64,000 bases of DNA, from positions 1,612,001-1,676,000 of the forward strand of contig WOAB01000619.1 in NCBI GenBank assembly GCA_027886185.1. The letters run 5' to 3'. The notes beneath the pieces were generated by a model. The model saw only the letters and a list, made by a program, of their open reading frames with translations. It searched no databases and was not told the origin of the DNA. The DNA is from Rheum nobile. Taxonomy: Eukaryota > Streptophyta > Magnoliopsida > Caryophyllales > Polygonaceae. Position numbers and translations under genes: made by a program. Below, in pieces: positions 20,457-31,389 of the stretch. Within the stretch, counting starts at the first letter, position 1. Each line of letters opens with the position of its first letter.

Positions 20457-21715
20457 TGATAGCGTTTTTCAGTCGTGCGCGCTATCAAAGTAATCCTAAA
20501 TTACAACTAGAGTATAGCATGCAAGTAAGGAGTCGAACCCAAGGGAGTTAACACGTCAATTTCAATGCAATTACTAATTTATCAACTTAAAAGGACAAAT
20601 GGGGGGGGGGGGATTTGGTTTTCTACTAAAACTACTCAAATAAAACAACACCGAATCAAGTTTAAGCAAATATGAAGAAAGGGAGCTTCACCTAGCAAGT
20701 TTCCACACAAAGGTTAACCAAGTTGATCATAGATTCTTCTCATGTTCATATTTATCCTATGGATTTGTTCCAATTCTGATCTTGTTTATATTAGCAAGCC
20801 AACCGGTCTTGCTAACACTTACTAATTGATAACCTAGAAGACCTCCTAAGTTGGTTCAATCAATAGCATAGAGTATAAGATTAATGGATTGCAAACAAGA
20901 CTCAACACCGCAAGTATGTCATGCAAATCAATTTCCTTTTCACAATTGAACTCAATTTACCAATTTCATGCAATTGTGGTTGCTACCTATGATTAGGGAT
21001 TCCACCGTCTATCCCAAATCTAGCACCTAAATTACTATAGATTTAGACTAGGTGATCAATCTAGCAAAATAGATAGTAATAGAAATATGCTCAAGGAAAT
21101 CAATACAAAATCCAAAGGGATGAACAAGAGAAATAAACCTTACAACCAAGTCAACCTTGTGCTTCCACGCTAGGTAAAACAGGCAATTAGTTCTGATTCA
21201 TGTTCTTCACGCAATTCCAAATCCAAAAGAAAAAAAAAAGGAAAACTAATTATGTTCTTGAGAAAAGAAAGAAAGGAAGATCGAAAATGGCTGCTCAGTC
21301 TGGACGTGGTTCTTTCTAAACCTAATCCGAGCCCATTTAATTACCAATTAACTCAGCAAAACGAAACGGCCAAGCAGAAAAGAAAATCGGGAGTTGTTCA
21401 GTCGCGCGGCAAAACCGCGACCAACCGCGATCGCGGGGGATTGCGGTTTGTGCTCCAGCAGCTTCTGTTGGACTGGAGAATAACGGCGATCGCGGTACAT
21501 CGCCCCACCTCGCGGTCTTCACTCCAGAAGCTTTTGTCTTCTGATCACCAGCTCTCCTACATAGCTTCGAGCTTCGTCTTCAACGCGTAAGTGCTTCCAA
21601 ATCATCCACAATGTAGCTCCACACCATAACCATCAACTTAGCTCCAAAACCCCGCCAAAGTCTCCTAAAATGTGCTAAATATCCCTAACTACGCCATACA
21701 AAGTACGGCGTATCA
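20457..21715 (-). repeat. 3' LTR of Athila-like element 2
   Basis: Minus strand TGATACGCCG to CGCTATCA. It carries CCGCGATCGCGG at 21425-21436, with an overlapping half motif at 21415 and a further variant near 21485. A G run lies near 20600. The polypurine tract (minus AAGTATGGGGAAGTT) lies just above 21715. Confidence 0.93.
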
Positions 21716-22833
21716 AACTTCCCCATACTTAGACCTTACTCGTCTCGAGTAACTAAAGACAAGCTACCCTCACCAATACATGCAATCCAGGTCTCAGGAA
21801 ATATGATGAACCTTGCTAGAGATTACAACAACTCAACAATAAACATCCCAACCAAAACAACAACCAAATAGAGCAATGCGAAAGACAATAAAAAAGAACC
21901 CAACTACACCTTATCCCTCCAAGTGGTAGCTTACCCGAATCCTCCTATACTTCGCCCTTTATGTCGCCACGCCAAGCAAGAAAATCCTAGATCACTCACA
22001 CTCATTTTGCTTAGGCGCCCTCTCGGGTTTTCACCTAACCACTCATCATTTTTCTTAAGATGGGCTCACCAATCTCGCATCACTCCAAGACTCATTCTTG
22101 CCTCAACCTAGTGTTGAGCGAGTCACCTTCTTTTTGCCTATGCGGCCCTTTCGGGTTTTCCGTATATCCAAGGATTTTCATATGCCTTTTTTCATTTTTT
22201 CTGGCTTTTTTTTTTTTTTTTTTTTTTTTTGTGCGTAAATAACCAACACCATACAACATGTGAATACATTCTCTCCCCCATACTTAAACGTTGCATTGTC
22301 CTCAATGGAATGAAAGACAAAGTAGAATCACGGGGAAAGAGAAAACAGAAGACTCACATACAAGACCGGATGGTCTCCCTCCAATGAAACACAAGGTGTG
22401 GTAGAAGTGGGATGAGCAACAATGATGATCCAATAATGCACCGCTCATCCAAGACAAAGGGTAACATAGAAGAATCCCAAAACAATTTTAGATCCACAAA
22501 AGAAGATAGTGAATGACGAATACAGCAAATCGCCAACTTCCGAAAGGTTTCTGAGCACATACCTGTGATCGCAGTTTGCAACCTACAATCACATGCTCTT
22601 CTTCTGGAAAACTACTGACATAGGACCTCGGATTCCTCGCTTTTTTTTTTTTAGGTAAAAGAAGGAACTTACAGTGGGGAAAACCGCGAGCGGCCGCGAT
22701 CGCGGGAGGTCGCGGTTTTGGCTACAGAATGCAGCTGAACCTGTGCTTCGGGCATCCTTCCCTAACCACAAACACACTAAAATGGTAGTTAAAATGAGCA
22801 AAAAAATTCAAAAAGAATTAAAGCATCACAAAC
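21716..22833 (-). other. 3' non-coding region of Athila-like element 2
   Basis: No ORF. On the minus strand it has the conserved GAGGACAATGCA and AAGTATGGGGGAG blocks (22303-22272), a poly-A run (poly-T at 22208-22231 on plus) and CCGCGATCGCGG at 22694-22705 with flanking half motifs. The block order matches elements 1, 3 and 4. ORF-1 is missing. Confidence 0.6.
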
Positions 22834-22881
22834 CTCGGGTTGCCTCCCGAGAAGCGCCTTATTTAATGTCGTGGCTCGACT
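22834..22881 (-). other. Two-hairpin element after pol, copy 2
   Basis: Minus strand: hairpin 1 pairs GTCG with CGAC (the fifth pair is mismatched; 22881-22867), then 15 nt, then CTCGGG-AGGCAA-CCCGAG (22851-22834). Hairpin 2 is identical to the other four copies. Confidence 0.7.
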
Positions 22882-22902
22882 CAATGGTGCTCAATTCAAA
22901 CC

Positions 22903-24084
22903 TCAATCTATATCATCAGGTCCCTTAGGAACCCTCTCATTTAGCACCTCCTTCTTGAACCATTCATGGAAAGGTTTAAACCTTAGACCATTCCTCTTGA
23001 TATTCGACTCCTTCAGCGGCTCCTCCATCTTAACCTTCTTAGTTGCCTCCCCCCCATACTTGGATTGATCAGGGGGGGGTTTCAACTCAACTTCTGGGGC
23101 CTGCACAATAGGAGATAGGAGCTTCTCGCTCGGCACTATTAGTTCCATGGGGCCACTGCCCAAATGAGTACGAGGGTGCTGACCTTCAGTATTCAAATGA
23201 ACCAAGACTACCTGCATGTTAGTGGACAAAGACAATTTTGCATGTGGATCCACTACATCATTCTCTATAGTAGATCGCAACTCATCACAGCAAGTAATAT
23301 CAAACACATCTTGAACTAAAGGCTCAATCACATCAATAGAACACAAGGAATGATCATCAATGGGATATTTCATAGCATCATATATGTTGTATTGCACTTT
23401 CTCCCCATCAAATTCCATTGTAAGTGTTCCACTATTCACATCAATTTTTGTTTGAGCTGTTTTCATGAAAGGCCTTCCTAACATTATAGGTGCCGCATGC
23501 TTGTCATGTTCCATATCCAACACGAAAAAATCAGCAAGAAATATCAAATCACCGACCATGACAAGTACATCTTCAATTACTCCCTTCGGATACACATTGG
23601 ACCTATCAGCTAGTTGAACAACAATTCCGGTCTCATGCAAAGGTCCTAGTCCTAGGGATTCATACAAGGAGAAAGGCAAAACATTGATAGATGCACCAAG
23701 ATCAAGCATAGCTCTTTCAATTTTTGTATCACCTATCACACATGGAATGCTAAACATGCCTGGATCACCACACTTTTTAGGCATTCGCCTTTCAAACACC
23801 GCAGACACATGCTCACTAACTTTGACCTTTTGTTTCCCTTTCAATTTTTGATTCCTTTTAATAGTGCAGATTTCTTTCAAGAACTTAGCAAACCTAGGAA
23901 TACTCTTAACCAGTTTAAGCAAAGGAATGTTTACCTCACACTTACGGAAGGTCTCGAATATCTCCTTGTCATTCTCCGGTCTTCTAGTCTCCTTCAACGC
24001 CTCAGGGAAAGGCGGGACCGGCTTCTGAGAGCATAGAGGTGGAAAGCTCGGACGAACATAATCATCAGAAGGATCTTGGTCCAA
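22903..24084 (-). CDS. Athila-type protease fused in frame to the last codons of integrase
   Basis: An open frame of 393 codons on the minus strand. It covers the gag-protease linker (PENDKEIFETFRKCEVNIPL), MPKKCGDPGMFSIPC, the active site DLGASINVLP (near 23700) and MLGRPFMKTAQTKID. After ELKPPPDQSKY, where element 5 continues into RT, this frame jumps to KRNGLRFKPFHEWFKKE. That resembles KVNGKRLKPYHEGFSKE at the integrase end of element 5, with 11 of 17-18 residues identical. The whole of RT, RNase H and nearly all of integrase were therefore removed with the frame kept. The first ATG is at 24084; upstream the same frame continues to a TGA at 24184. Confidence 0.8.
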   Translation of the reverse strand: MDQDPSDDYVRPSFPPLCSQKPVPPFPEALKETRRPENDKEIFETFRKCEVNIPLLKLVKSIPRFAKFLKEICTIKRNQKLKGKQKVKVSEHVSAVFERRMPKKCGDPGMFSIPCVIGDTKIERAMLDLGASINVLPFSLYESLGLGPLHETGIVVQLADRSNVYPKGVIEDVLVMVGDLIFLADFFVLDMEHDKHAAPIMLGRPFMKTAQTKIDVNSGTLTMEFDGEKVQYNIYDAMKYPIDDHSLCSIDVIEPLVQDVFDITCCDELRSTIENDVVDPHAKLSLSTNMQVVLVHLNTEGQHPRTHLGSGPMELIVPSEKLLSPIVQAPEVELKPPPDQSKYGGEATKKVKMEEPLKESNIKRNGLRFKPFHEWFKKEVLNERVPKGPDDID

Positions 24085-24183
24085 ACCGCGAGTGAGGGCG
24101 GGTGACGACGATCGCGGTTCTGAAGCTGAATTTTCTGCATAACTCTCTGGGGTATAACCGCGGTCGGAAGCGATCGCCTCGGG

Positions 24184-25604
24184 TCACGGTTTTACTTGCA
24201 GACTCTCTTCTGCAGAATCCAGTGGATCTTCATCGTCAAAACAGCGATCGCGGTAGGGCGCGGTGGATCGCGGTTTTCTTTTTTCACACTCTGCAGAACT
24301 GTCTTGCAATTCACCCTGTTCAGCAATAGGGCTTATGTTCAGCTGCTTTCCACTCCTCAAGGTAACTGCACTCACATTCTCCCTTGGGTTGACCACCGTT
24401 TGTGACGGTAATTTTCCCGAATCACGGGCCTCTAGATTACTCACAGCTTGAGCAATTTGTGCCACTTGCTTCTCAAGATTCTGGATGGATGACTTTGTTT
24501 CAGCATCCTTCTGCATAACCGACTGAGCCAATGACTTGATCATGTCTTCAGCTGACATGGTTTGTCTAGGGTTGTATTGTGGCCTCGGTTGCTGTTGTGG
24601 TTGCAAGAGGTGAGGATTATGAACATTTTGCTGGTTACTCCACCTGAGATTTGGATGATCTCTATATCTTGGGTTATAGGTGTTAGAGAATGGATCATAC
24701 TTTGGTCTTGGTTGCCATCCTCCTACAGCGTTCACCTCGGCATTTGACTCCTGAAGCGTTGGGCATACATCATTTGGATGTCCCACTTCATTTCCTTCAA
24801 CTCATTCACATCAGATTCAATCTTGGACGAAGAACCCACAACCTTGAGACTCTCTCTTTTGCTAAATTGCCTGGAGCCTTCAGATAGCTCTTGAAACATC
24901 TCAAAAGCTTGGGGAGGAGTTTTGTTCAGAATATTACCTCCACAAGCGGCATTCACCATTCTACGCTCCTCATCCGAGAGACCATTGAACAAGTAGAGGA
25001 TGAGATCCTGATCACTGTACCCATGATATGGGCAACTTGCACATAACCGCTTGAATCTCTCGTAGTACTCATATAAGCTTTCACCTCCTTGTTGTTCAAT
25101 AGTAGCAATGGCTCTCTTTAAACTATTCAGCTTTGTGGCCGGGAAGTATTTCTCAAGAAAAGCTTTCTTCATTTCAGCCCATGTCGTGATACTTCCCGGG
25201 GCAAGGTAGTAGAGCCAATCGTTTGCAGAATCCTTCAAAGTGAATCCAAATGCTCTCAACATGATGGTGTCAGCAGTGACACCTCTTGGCTTCATGCTAG
25301 AACAGACCGCATGAAATTGCGCTAAGTGCTTGTTCGGGTCTTCTCCAGCAAGTCCATGGAAATGAGGTAACTCATGGATCAATCCTGCTTTCAGCTCAAA
25401 ATTCACTCCTTCAGCTAACTCAGGAATGGTTATAGCCAAAGGTTGTTGCTCCAAGTTCGGGGCGGTTAGCTGTCTCAAAGTTCTATCAGCCATCTCTGTT
25501 TGGTTCAGAAGTTCACGGGTTGCTCTTCGATTCCTTAAAAATGTCCGCTCAATTTCTGGATCACAATCAAGAATAGGAGAATCAGTAGCACGGGTGTGAA
25601 CCAT
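24184..25604 (-). pseudogene. Athila-like gag of element 2
   Basis: The start is ATG 25604, shortly after the primer site, with MVHTRATDSPILD as in elements 4 and 5. The gag domain has GVNFELKAGLIHELPHFHG, EDPNKHL, PATKLNSLKRA and YYERFKRLCASCPYHGYSDQDL. Near 24790-24740 a deletion and frameshift remove the first half of the zinc knuckle; only a GHPNDVC remnant remains. Downstream, MSAEDMIKSLAQS and a coiled-coil stretch (IQNLEKQVAQIAQAVSNLEARD) lead to the linker. The frame is closed by a TGA at 24184, where a CGA in a degenerate CG-rich motif (CCG-TGA) has probably lost its C. The rest of the gag is intact. Confidence 0.82.
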
Positions 25605-25667
25605 ACAAATGGTTCACACCAAAAGTCGATAAACAAACAATTACAAAGAGAAAGAACGATTGTCAAC

Positions 25668-25685
25668 TCCCCGGCAACGACGCCA
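25668..25685 (-). other. Primer-binding site, tRNA-Asp, minus strand
   Basis: The minus strand reads TGGCGTCGTTGCCGGGGA, one base different from the complement of the plant tRNA-Asp 3' end as I know it. It is four bases from the LTR end at 25690. Confidence 0.85.
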
Positions 25686-25689
25686 AATT

Positions 25690-26946
25690 TGATAGCGTTT
25701 TTCAGTCGTGCGCGCTATCAAAGTAATCCTAAATTACAACTAGAGTATAGCATGCAAGTAAGGAGTCGAACCCAAGGGAGTTAACACGTCAATTTCAATG
25801 CAATTACTAATTTATCAACTTAAAAGGACAAATGGGGGGGGGGGATTTGGTTTTCTACTAAAACTACTCAAATAAAACAACACCGAATCAAGTTTAAGCA
25901 AATATGAAGAAAGGGAGCTTCACCTAGCAAGTTTCCACACAAAGGTTAACCAAGTTGATCATAGATTCTTCTCATGTTCATATTTATCATATGGATTTGT
26001 TCCAATTCTGATCTTGTTTATATTAGCAAGCCAACCGGTCTTGCTAACACTTACTAATTGATAACCTAGAAGACCTCCTAAGTTGGTTCAATCAATAGCA
26101 TAGAGTATAAGATTAATGGATTGCAAACAAGACTCAACACCGCAAGTATGTCATGCAAATCAATTTCCTTTTCACAATTGAACTCAATTTACCAATTTCA
26201 TGCAATTGTGGTTGCTACCTATGATTAGGGATTCCACCGTCTATCCCAAATCTAGCACCTAAATTACTATAGATTTAGAGTAGGTGATCAATCTAGCAAA
26301 ATAGATAGTAATAGAAATATGCTCAAGGAAATCAATACCAAATCCAAAGGGATGAACAAGAGAAATAAACCTTACAACCAAGTCAACCTTGTGCTTCCAT
26401 GCTAGGTAAAACAGGCAATTAGTTCTGATTCATGTTCTTCACACAATTCCAAATCCAAAAGAAAAAAAAAGGAAAACTAATTATGTTCTTGAGAAAAGAA
26501 AGAAAGGAAGATCGAAAATGGCTACTCAGTCTGGACGTGGTTCTTTCTAAACCTAATCCGAGCCCATTTAATTACCAATTAACTCAGCAAAACGAAACGG
26601 CCAAGCAGAAAAGAAAATCGGGAGCTGTTCAGTCGCGCGGCAAAACCGCGACCAACCGCGATCGCGGGGGATTGCGGTTTGTGCTCCAGCAGCTTCTGTT
26701 GGACTGGAGAATAACGGCGATCGCGGTACATCGCCCCACCTCGCGGTCTTCATTCCAGAAGCTTTTGTCTTCTTATCACCAGCTCTCCTACATAGCTTCG
26801 AGCTTCGTCTTCAACGCGTAAGTGCTTCCAAATCATCCACAATGTAGCTCCGCACCACAACCATCAACTTAGCTCCAAAACCCCGCCAAAGTCTCCTAAA
26901 ATGTGCTAAATATCCCTAACTACTCCATACAAAGTACGGCGTATCA
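25690..26946 (-). repeat. 5' LTR of Athila-like element 2
   Basis: 1257 bp, nearly identical to 20457-21715. CCGCGATCGCGG is at 26656-26667 with a half motif ten bases upstream. Confidence 0.93.
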
Positions 26947-26951
26947 GAAAC

Positions 26952-27854
26952 CAAGGTGTTCGTGGACTTGTTGAATTGCACAAAAACCACAAGAGAGGAT
27001 GAATTAAACCTCAAAGAACATAGAGGTTATCTTGCCGTAATGTCGGATGCGGAGATCAAAGAGATGATCTTTGTTGATGACGAACGAAGTGGCGATTGTC
27101 TAGGGGATATGATGATCAAAGAAGATGATTAACTTAGGTTGAACAATCCACAATAGAACAACCCTAAAACTTTGATCTTTGGATCCAACCACAGCAATGA
27201 CGTAAAGCTCAAGCAAGGAGACAAAACTCAACTTTTATTAACTGAAGCAAAACGTGAAATTAAAATGGAAATAACAAGTATGTAAAGACTAAGCTAAATG
27301 CTAAAGATAGGAAATGACAAAGCTAAAAACACTAAAAATAACAACCTTCTAAAAACACTAAAAATAACCAAGACTCGCGCACGCCCCGTCAAGCCAAAAA
27401 CACTAAAAATAACAACCTTCTAAAAATGTCTCAAAATGTCCAAAACAACCTCACAATAACTCAAAAGGGGAATAACCAAGACTCGCGCGCCAGGGGCGCG
27501 CTGCAGGCGCCGCGCTGCATGAGACGCGACAGCATGCGCGCGACACACGGAGTGTCACACGACACACGACGACAATGTCTCGCAGTGCGCGCGACAGCAA
27601 GTGTCACGCGATGCGGGCAACACACGCGACGTGACGAGACCACCTTGGCTAGTAAACCTCAAAACCCAAAAATGTGATTGCGGTCACGCCGATGGGATCG
27701 GAGGCGGTGTCGGTGCTTGCGATGGACCTTGTGACCAGCGACTGGGTTGCTTGGGCAATGGCTCATGCTCGTTGGTCACGGGTCTGGGGGCACGGAGGCT
27801 GAGCTTGTCTTCTTCATCCTTCGCCGTCAAGGTGGAGAGGGTAGGGATCCATCA
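26952..27854 (-). repeat. 5' LTR of the minus-strand CRM-like element, outer part
   Basis: It matches 7951-8809. It starts TGATGGATCC on the minus strand at 27854, next to the TTGAG duplication. An extra copy of a CACTAAAAATAAC block at 27330-27420 makes it somewhat longer than the 3' LTR. Confidence 0.85.
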
Positions 27855-27859
27855 TTGAG

Positions 27860-28333
27860 CCAGGCCGCCTTCTAGAAGGCCCGGGCGGGGTAAACAAATA
27901 AGAACGTTGACGCTAGGAGACGTTGGAGAAGATCTCGGGGTGACCAGTACATACTGCGATGACCTCCGCAAATCTCGGACGATCTTTTAACCAACTTAGG
28001 CATAGAAATAGTATAAGTACGAGGATAATTTTCATGTAACGACACACAATATCAGTCTTACTCAATACAAACAGTATTCTACCATTATTTTGTTCGTTAC
28101 GATGAATTGTTCTCTGGTTCAATCTCTTGTTCAAACATAGAAATGACTGACGGCTAAGTTTCTTGATTCGATTAGTCTCCCATTTAAAAGAGATAAGTTT
28201 TTTTTACGTTTGTTTAATCTTGTCCATCCAATTGCTAGTTGATTTGGATTATCTAGATATATTCAATCTTATTATTGTCTAGTTGCCCTTCTCAAAGCGA
28301 TTTAGGCCGGTTCGATCTTTTCACCCTAAAACA
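27860..28333 (+). repeat. Tat-like LTR, right piece
   Basis: It continues the LTR from 7802 and ends CTAAAACA before a primer-site-like sequence. It is AT-rich towards the end. No clear TATA box is claimed. Confidence 0.65.
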
Positions 28334-28336
28334 ATT

Positions 28337-28353
28337 TGGCGCCCACTGTGGGG
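28337..28353 (+). other. Primer-binding-site-like sequence of the Tat element
   Basis: TGGCGCCCACTGTGGGG, three bases after the LTR end. This TGGCGCC form followed by CTGTGGG is common in Tat-lineage elements. I do not assign the tRNA. Confidence 0.6.
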
Positions 28354-28392
28354 CGCCATCTAGCCAATAAAAGATCCAATCAACATACAATC

Positions 28393-29847
28393 ATGGCCAA
28401 TTCCGGGAATCCTATGACTGTCACTGAAGACCAAGTCCAGACCAACACCCTAGTTGGAAATCAAACTGAGACGCACACCGCCGCTCAGGCCGAAGACGTC
28501 ACCAATCCGCTAATCTTGGACAACTAAATCCAAGAATTAGAAAATAGCATGAGCGTCCTCCAAGAGGAACTGTCTCAGCAGCGCCTAAGAACCGAAACCC
28601 TAAGCACCCAATCTGAAGCAGAAATTGCACGACTAACTCGTGAAAATGAACTTTTGAAATCGTAGGTGAATTCGGCCGCATCGGCCCCAGGAGGATCAAG
28701 GCGCATAGTCAATACTGAAGGCCTCCAAACACGTCTCAACATGGATGGAGCGGTCTCGACGCCCATAGCACCAATCATTCAGAGCGTCGTTCAACCCATC
28801 GGTACATTTCAAACTCCCCAATCAGTGCTTCCATGACTAACGCTCCAGTTTCCGCGACCGAGCCCACCGAGACTCGAGTAGACCCTCCATAGGTCGCCAC
28901 ACCAATGGATCTCCAAACCTTCGTACAATAAGCCATCAACGAGCATATGAAAGCTTTGGATGATCGCATCGCTCGGATTCCAAGAGTCCCACAACCGATC
29001 GAAAAAGAAGTGATCGATGGATACGAAGACTCACCCTTCGTGGAAGCAATCGCACGCGTCGAGATCCCAAAGAAGTTGTACACCCCTAACATGCCCAACT
29101 ACGATGGGACTGGGGACCTCGACGATCAAATCTCCATTTACAAACAGAAATTAATGACTATCTCTATTCCAAGAGGGAATCGCGAAGCGGTCATAGTATT
29201 AACAACGTATGCTGGTGGAGTCTACCAACAGGTAAAATTCTTGATACTCGACTGCCCGTCTCCATATAACATAATCCTTGGCAGACCCTGGATACACGCA
29301 ATGAAAGTTGTACCCTCTACATACCATCAAAGTTTCCGACCAAGTGGGGGGTATAGGAAATAAAAGGTGACCAGTGGGCTGTCAAAGAATGCTACGTCAC
29401 GTCAATGAAAGGTGTAGTCGAGCGACAGTCGGCGTAGCAATTACAGGACGGCAATGGGACTAAACGATACGTCGAACAAGATTTTGAACAACTAGATGAA
29501 ATCGTGTTGGACCCTCAAAGCCAAAACAAACGATAAGGCTCAGGTCAGATTTAGACGACCCGACCAGAACTAGTCTGATAAAAATTTTACGATCTAACGA
29601 TGATTGCTTCGCTTGGTTACATGAGGATATGGTAACAATTTCACTTGACGTTATCACTCACAAGTTAAATGTAGATCCAACCTACCCACCGGTCAAACAA
29701 AAGAGAAGGAAATTCACGCCGGAGCGAAACAAGATTGTGGACGATGAAGTCAAAAACTTGTTGGAAACAGGTAAAATTAGGGAAGTCAAATATATTGAAT
29801 GGATGGCCAACGTCGTCGAGGTGCAAAAGAAAAATGGCAAATGGAAG
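28393..29847 (+). pseudogene. Tat-like gag N-terminus, protease and RT start, deleted and frameshifted
   Basis: The start ATG 28393 opens MANSGNPMTVTEDQVQ, then a coiled coil (IQELENSMSVLQEELSQQ) interrupted by TAA at 28526 and TAG at 28663. Later parts include PYDG-like NYDGTGDLDDQIS, the beginning of the capsid (near 29095-29130). It is joined directly to protease (VLTTYAGGVYQQVKF, CPSPYNIILGRPWIHAMK), so most of capsid and nucleocapsid is missing. The RT start has HKLNVDPTYPPVKQKRRKF and VQKKNGKW, and ends at about 29847, where the next Athila fragment begins. It shares the protease/RT segment with 6918-7740 and shows Gln codons where that copy has stops. Confidence 0.75.
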
Positions 29848-31047
29848 TCAAATATCTTGCTCAGAGCATGACCACCATAACTCAGACTGTGTCTACAATG
29901 CAGAGCAATATGGTGCAATTTCAGCATGAGACCAAGTCTAGCATTTAAAACATGGAGAATCAGGTGGGGCAGATCTCGTTGGCAGTGAGCAAACTGGAGG
30001 CTAGGGATGCGCGTAAACTCCCATCACAAACGGAGTTGAACCCAGTGCAAAACGTGAGTGCAATTATGCTAAGAAGTGGAACGAAATTGGATGAAATGTC
30101 GGAAGCTGCAGACAAGAAACCGCGACCGCGGGTCCCAATCTGTGACCGCGGTTTGCTTACAGAGGAATTGCTGCATGAAGACGAAAATACAGAAGGAAGT
30201 CAGGAAGCAGAACAGCGACCGCGGGTGGAGAGCCGCGACCGCGGTTTTGCCTCCGAAGAAGAACCGCGACCGCGGTGTTATCCCAAAAGTTGCAGATACC
30301 TACGTTCGCCCGGATTTCCCTCCATTCAGTTCGTACAAGCCCGTTGCGCCATTCCTTGAGACTTTGAAGGACACTAGAAGGCCAGAGAACGACAAGGAGA
30401 TCTTCGAGACCTTCAGTAACTGTGAGATAAACATCCCGTTGATAAAACTGATTAAAATTGTTCCTCGCTATGCGAAATTTTTGAAAGAATTATGTAAAAT
30501 CAAGAGGAACCAAAAGACAAAAAAGAAGACAAAGGTTCATGTGAGTGAGAATGTGTCCGCTATTCTTCAAAAGCGAATGCCTAAGAAGTGTAGCGACCCT
30601 GACATGTTTAGCATTCCTTGTACGATAGATGACACCACATTTGATAAAGCCATGCTAGATTTGGGTGCATCTATTAATGTGTTACCTCTCTCGCTTTATG
30701 AATCTTTGGAGCTTGGACCATTGCATGAGACTGGGACAATGATTCAATTGACTGACATGTCTAATGTGTATCCAAAGGAAGTAGTATAGGATGTTCTAGT
30801 AAAGGTGGATAATCTGATTTTTCCTGCTGACTTCTTTGTGATGGATATGGGACATGATAAACATGCAGTCCATGTGATGTTGGGTAGACCGTTTCTGAAA
30901 ATGACAAACACAAAAATTGATGTGAGTAGTGGTTCACTCACTATGGAATTTGATGGGTTGAGGGTCGAATACAACATTGATGATGCGAAGAGACACCCTC
31001 CTGATTTTGATCCTAAGTGTTCGATGGATGTGAGTAACCCAAGTTGA
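29848..31047 (+). pseudogene. Gag C-terminus and protease of element 3
   Basis: The gag part has a coiled coil ending VSKLEARDARKLPSQ (about 29950-30030) and the block SAIMLRSGTKLDE. The linker 30120-30275 carries three CG-rich motif groups, read as PRPR then RDRG pairs. Compared with element 4, exactly 20 bases are missing at 30275, which shifts the frame between gag and protease. The protease has MPKKCSDPDMFSIPC, DLGASINVLP (30658-30687) and MLGRPFLKM. A TAG lies at 30787-30789. The frame ends at 31047 with DVSNPS, where RT would begin. Confidence 0.82.
30120..30275 (+). repeat. Paired CG-rich 12-bp motifs in the gag-protease linker, element 3
   Basis: Motifs start at 30120/30140, 30213/30233 and 30264. 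Both pairs are spaced exactly 20 bp. The last is single because 20 bp are missing relative to 42229/42249 in element 4. Confidence 0.85.
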
Positions 31048-31061
31048 TCTGAATGGCACTA

Positions 31062-31109
31062 TGTCGAGCCACGACATTAACCAAGGTTCTGCTCGGGAGG
31101 CAACCCGAG
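31062..31109 (+). other. Two-hairpin element after pol, copy 3
   Basis: TGTCG-AGCCA-CGACA (31062-31076), 15 nt, CTCGGG-AGGCAA-CCCGAG (31092-31109). It begins 15 bases after the protease stop. Confidence 0.7.
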
Positions 31110-31225
31110 GTATGTACTTCTTTTCATGTCTTTTCTTTTCTAGTTTCTATTATTGTTGTTTCGTTTTAGACTAAAATGAAGGTAGGAGTTTCGGAGACGG
31201 AGTCCGCAGTACAACAGACGCGAAA

Positions 31226-31362
31226 CCCCAATCGCGGCCCAAAAAAAGCGACCGCGGTTTTACCACCATAAGTCCACTTCTCTTGAAAAAAAAAACTTTA
31301 ATCAAAAAAATAATCAAAACAAAAAACAAAACTGCGGGCTCGGGTGAAAATCGCGATCGCGG
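31226..31362 (+). repeat. CG-rich motif pairs in the post-pol spacer, element 3
   Basis: Degenerate pairs at 31226/31246 (20 bp) and 31332/31351 (19 bp). The same two positions are occupied in element 4 (43211/43232 and 43316/43335). Confidence 0.7.
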
Positions 31363-31389
31363 CCCGCTACCCAACTTTATTCCGATGCT

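Larger units (their letters stand above)
20457..26946 (-). mobile_element. Athila-like element 2, complete but without RT and integrase
   Basis: It is 6490 bp with GAAAC duplicated on both sides (20452-20456, 26947-26951). LTRs are 20457-21715 and 25690-26946 and differ, by my reading, at only about a dozen positions plus homopolymer lengths, so the insertion is fairly recent. Minus-strand order: LTR, tRNA-Asp primer site, gag, protease, hairpin pair, 3' non-coding region, polypurine tract, LTR. RT, RNase H, most of integrase and ORF-1 are absent. It must have been copied with proteins from another element. Confidence 0.95.
7803..27854 (-). mobile_element. CRM-like Ty3/gypsy element on the minus strand, split by two nested elements
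   Basis: Both ends carry the element's own LTRs and are flanked by the 5-bp duplication TTGAG (7798-7802 and 27855-27859). Read on the minus strand the order is 5' LTR (27854-20310, interrupted), initiator tRNA-Met primer site, gag, protease (split), RT, RNase H, integrase, polypurine tract, 3' LTR (8809-7803). Removing the nested elements at 12027-17230 and 20457-26946 leaves about 8.3 kb, a normal full length. The CRM assignment rests on the polyprotein type and on a C-terminal tail that continues into the LTR. Many stops and frameshifts show it is old and inactive. Confidence 0.9.

Noticed and set aside
28337..28353. tRNA gene fragments near primer sites
   Set aside because: Only 12-18 bases complementary to tRNA 3' ends occur, always next to LTRs. 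No cloverleaf or promoter boxes are present.
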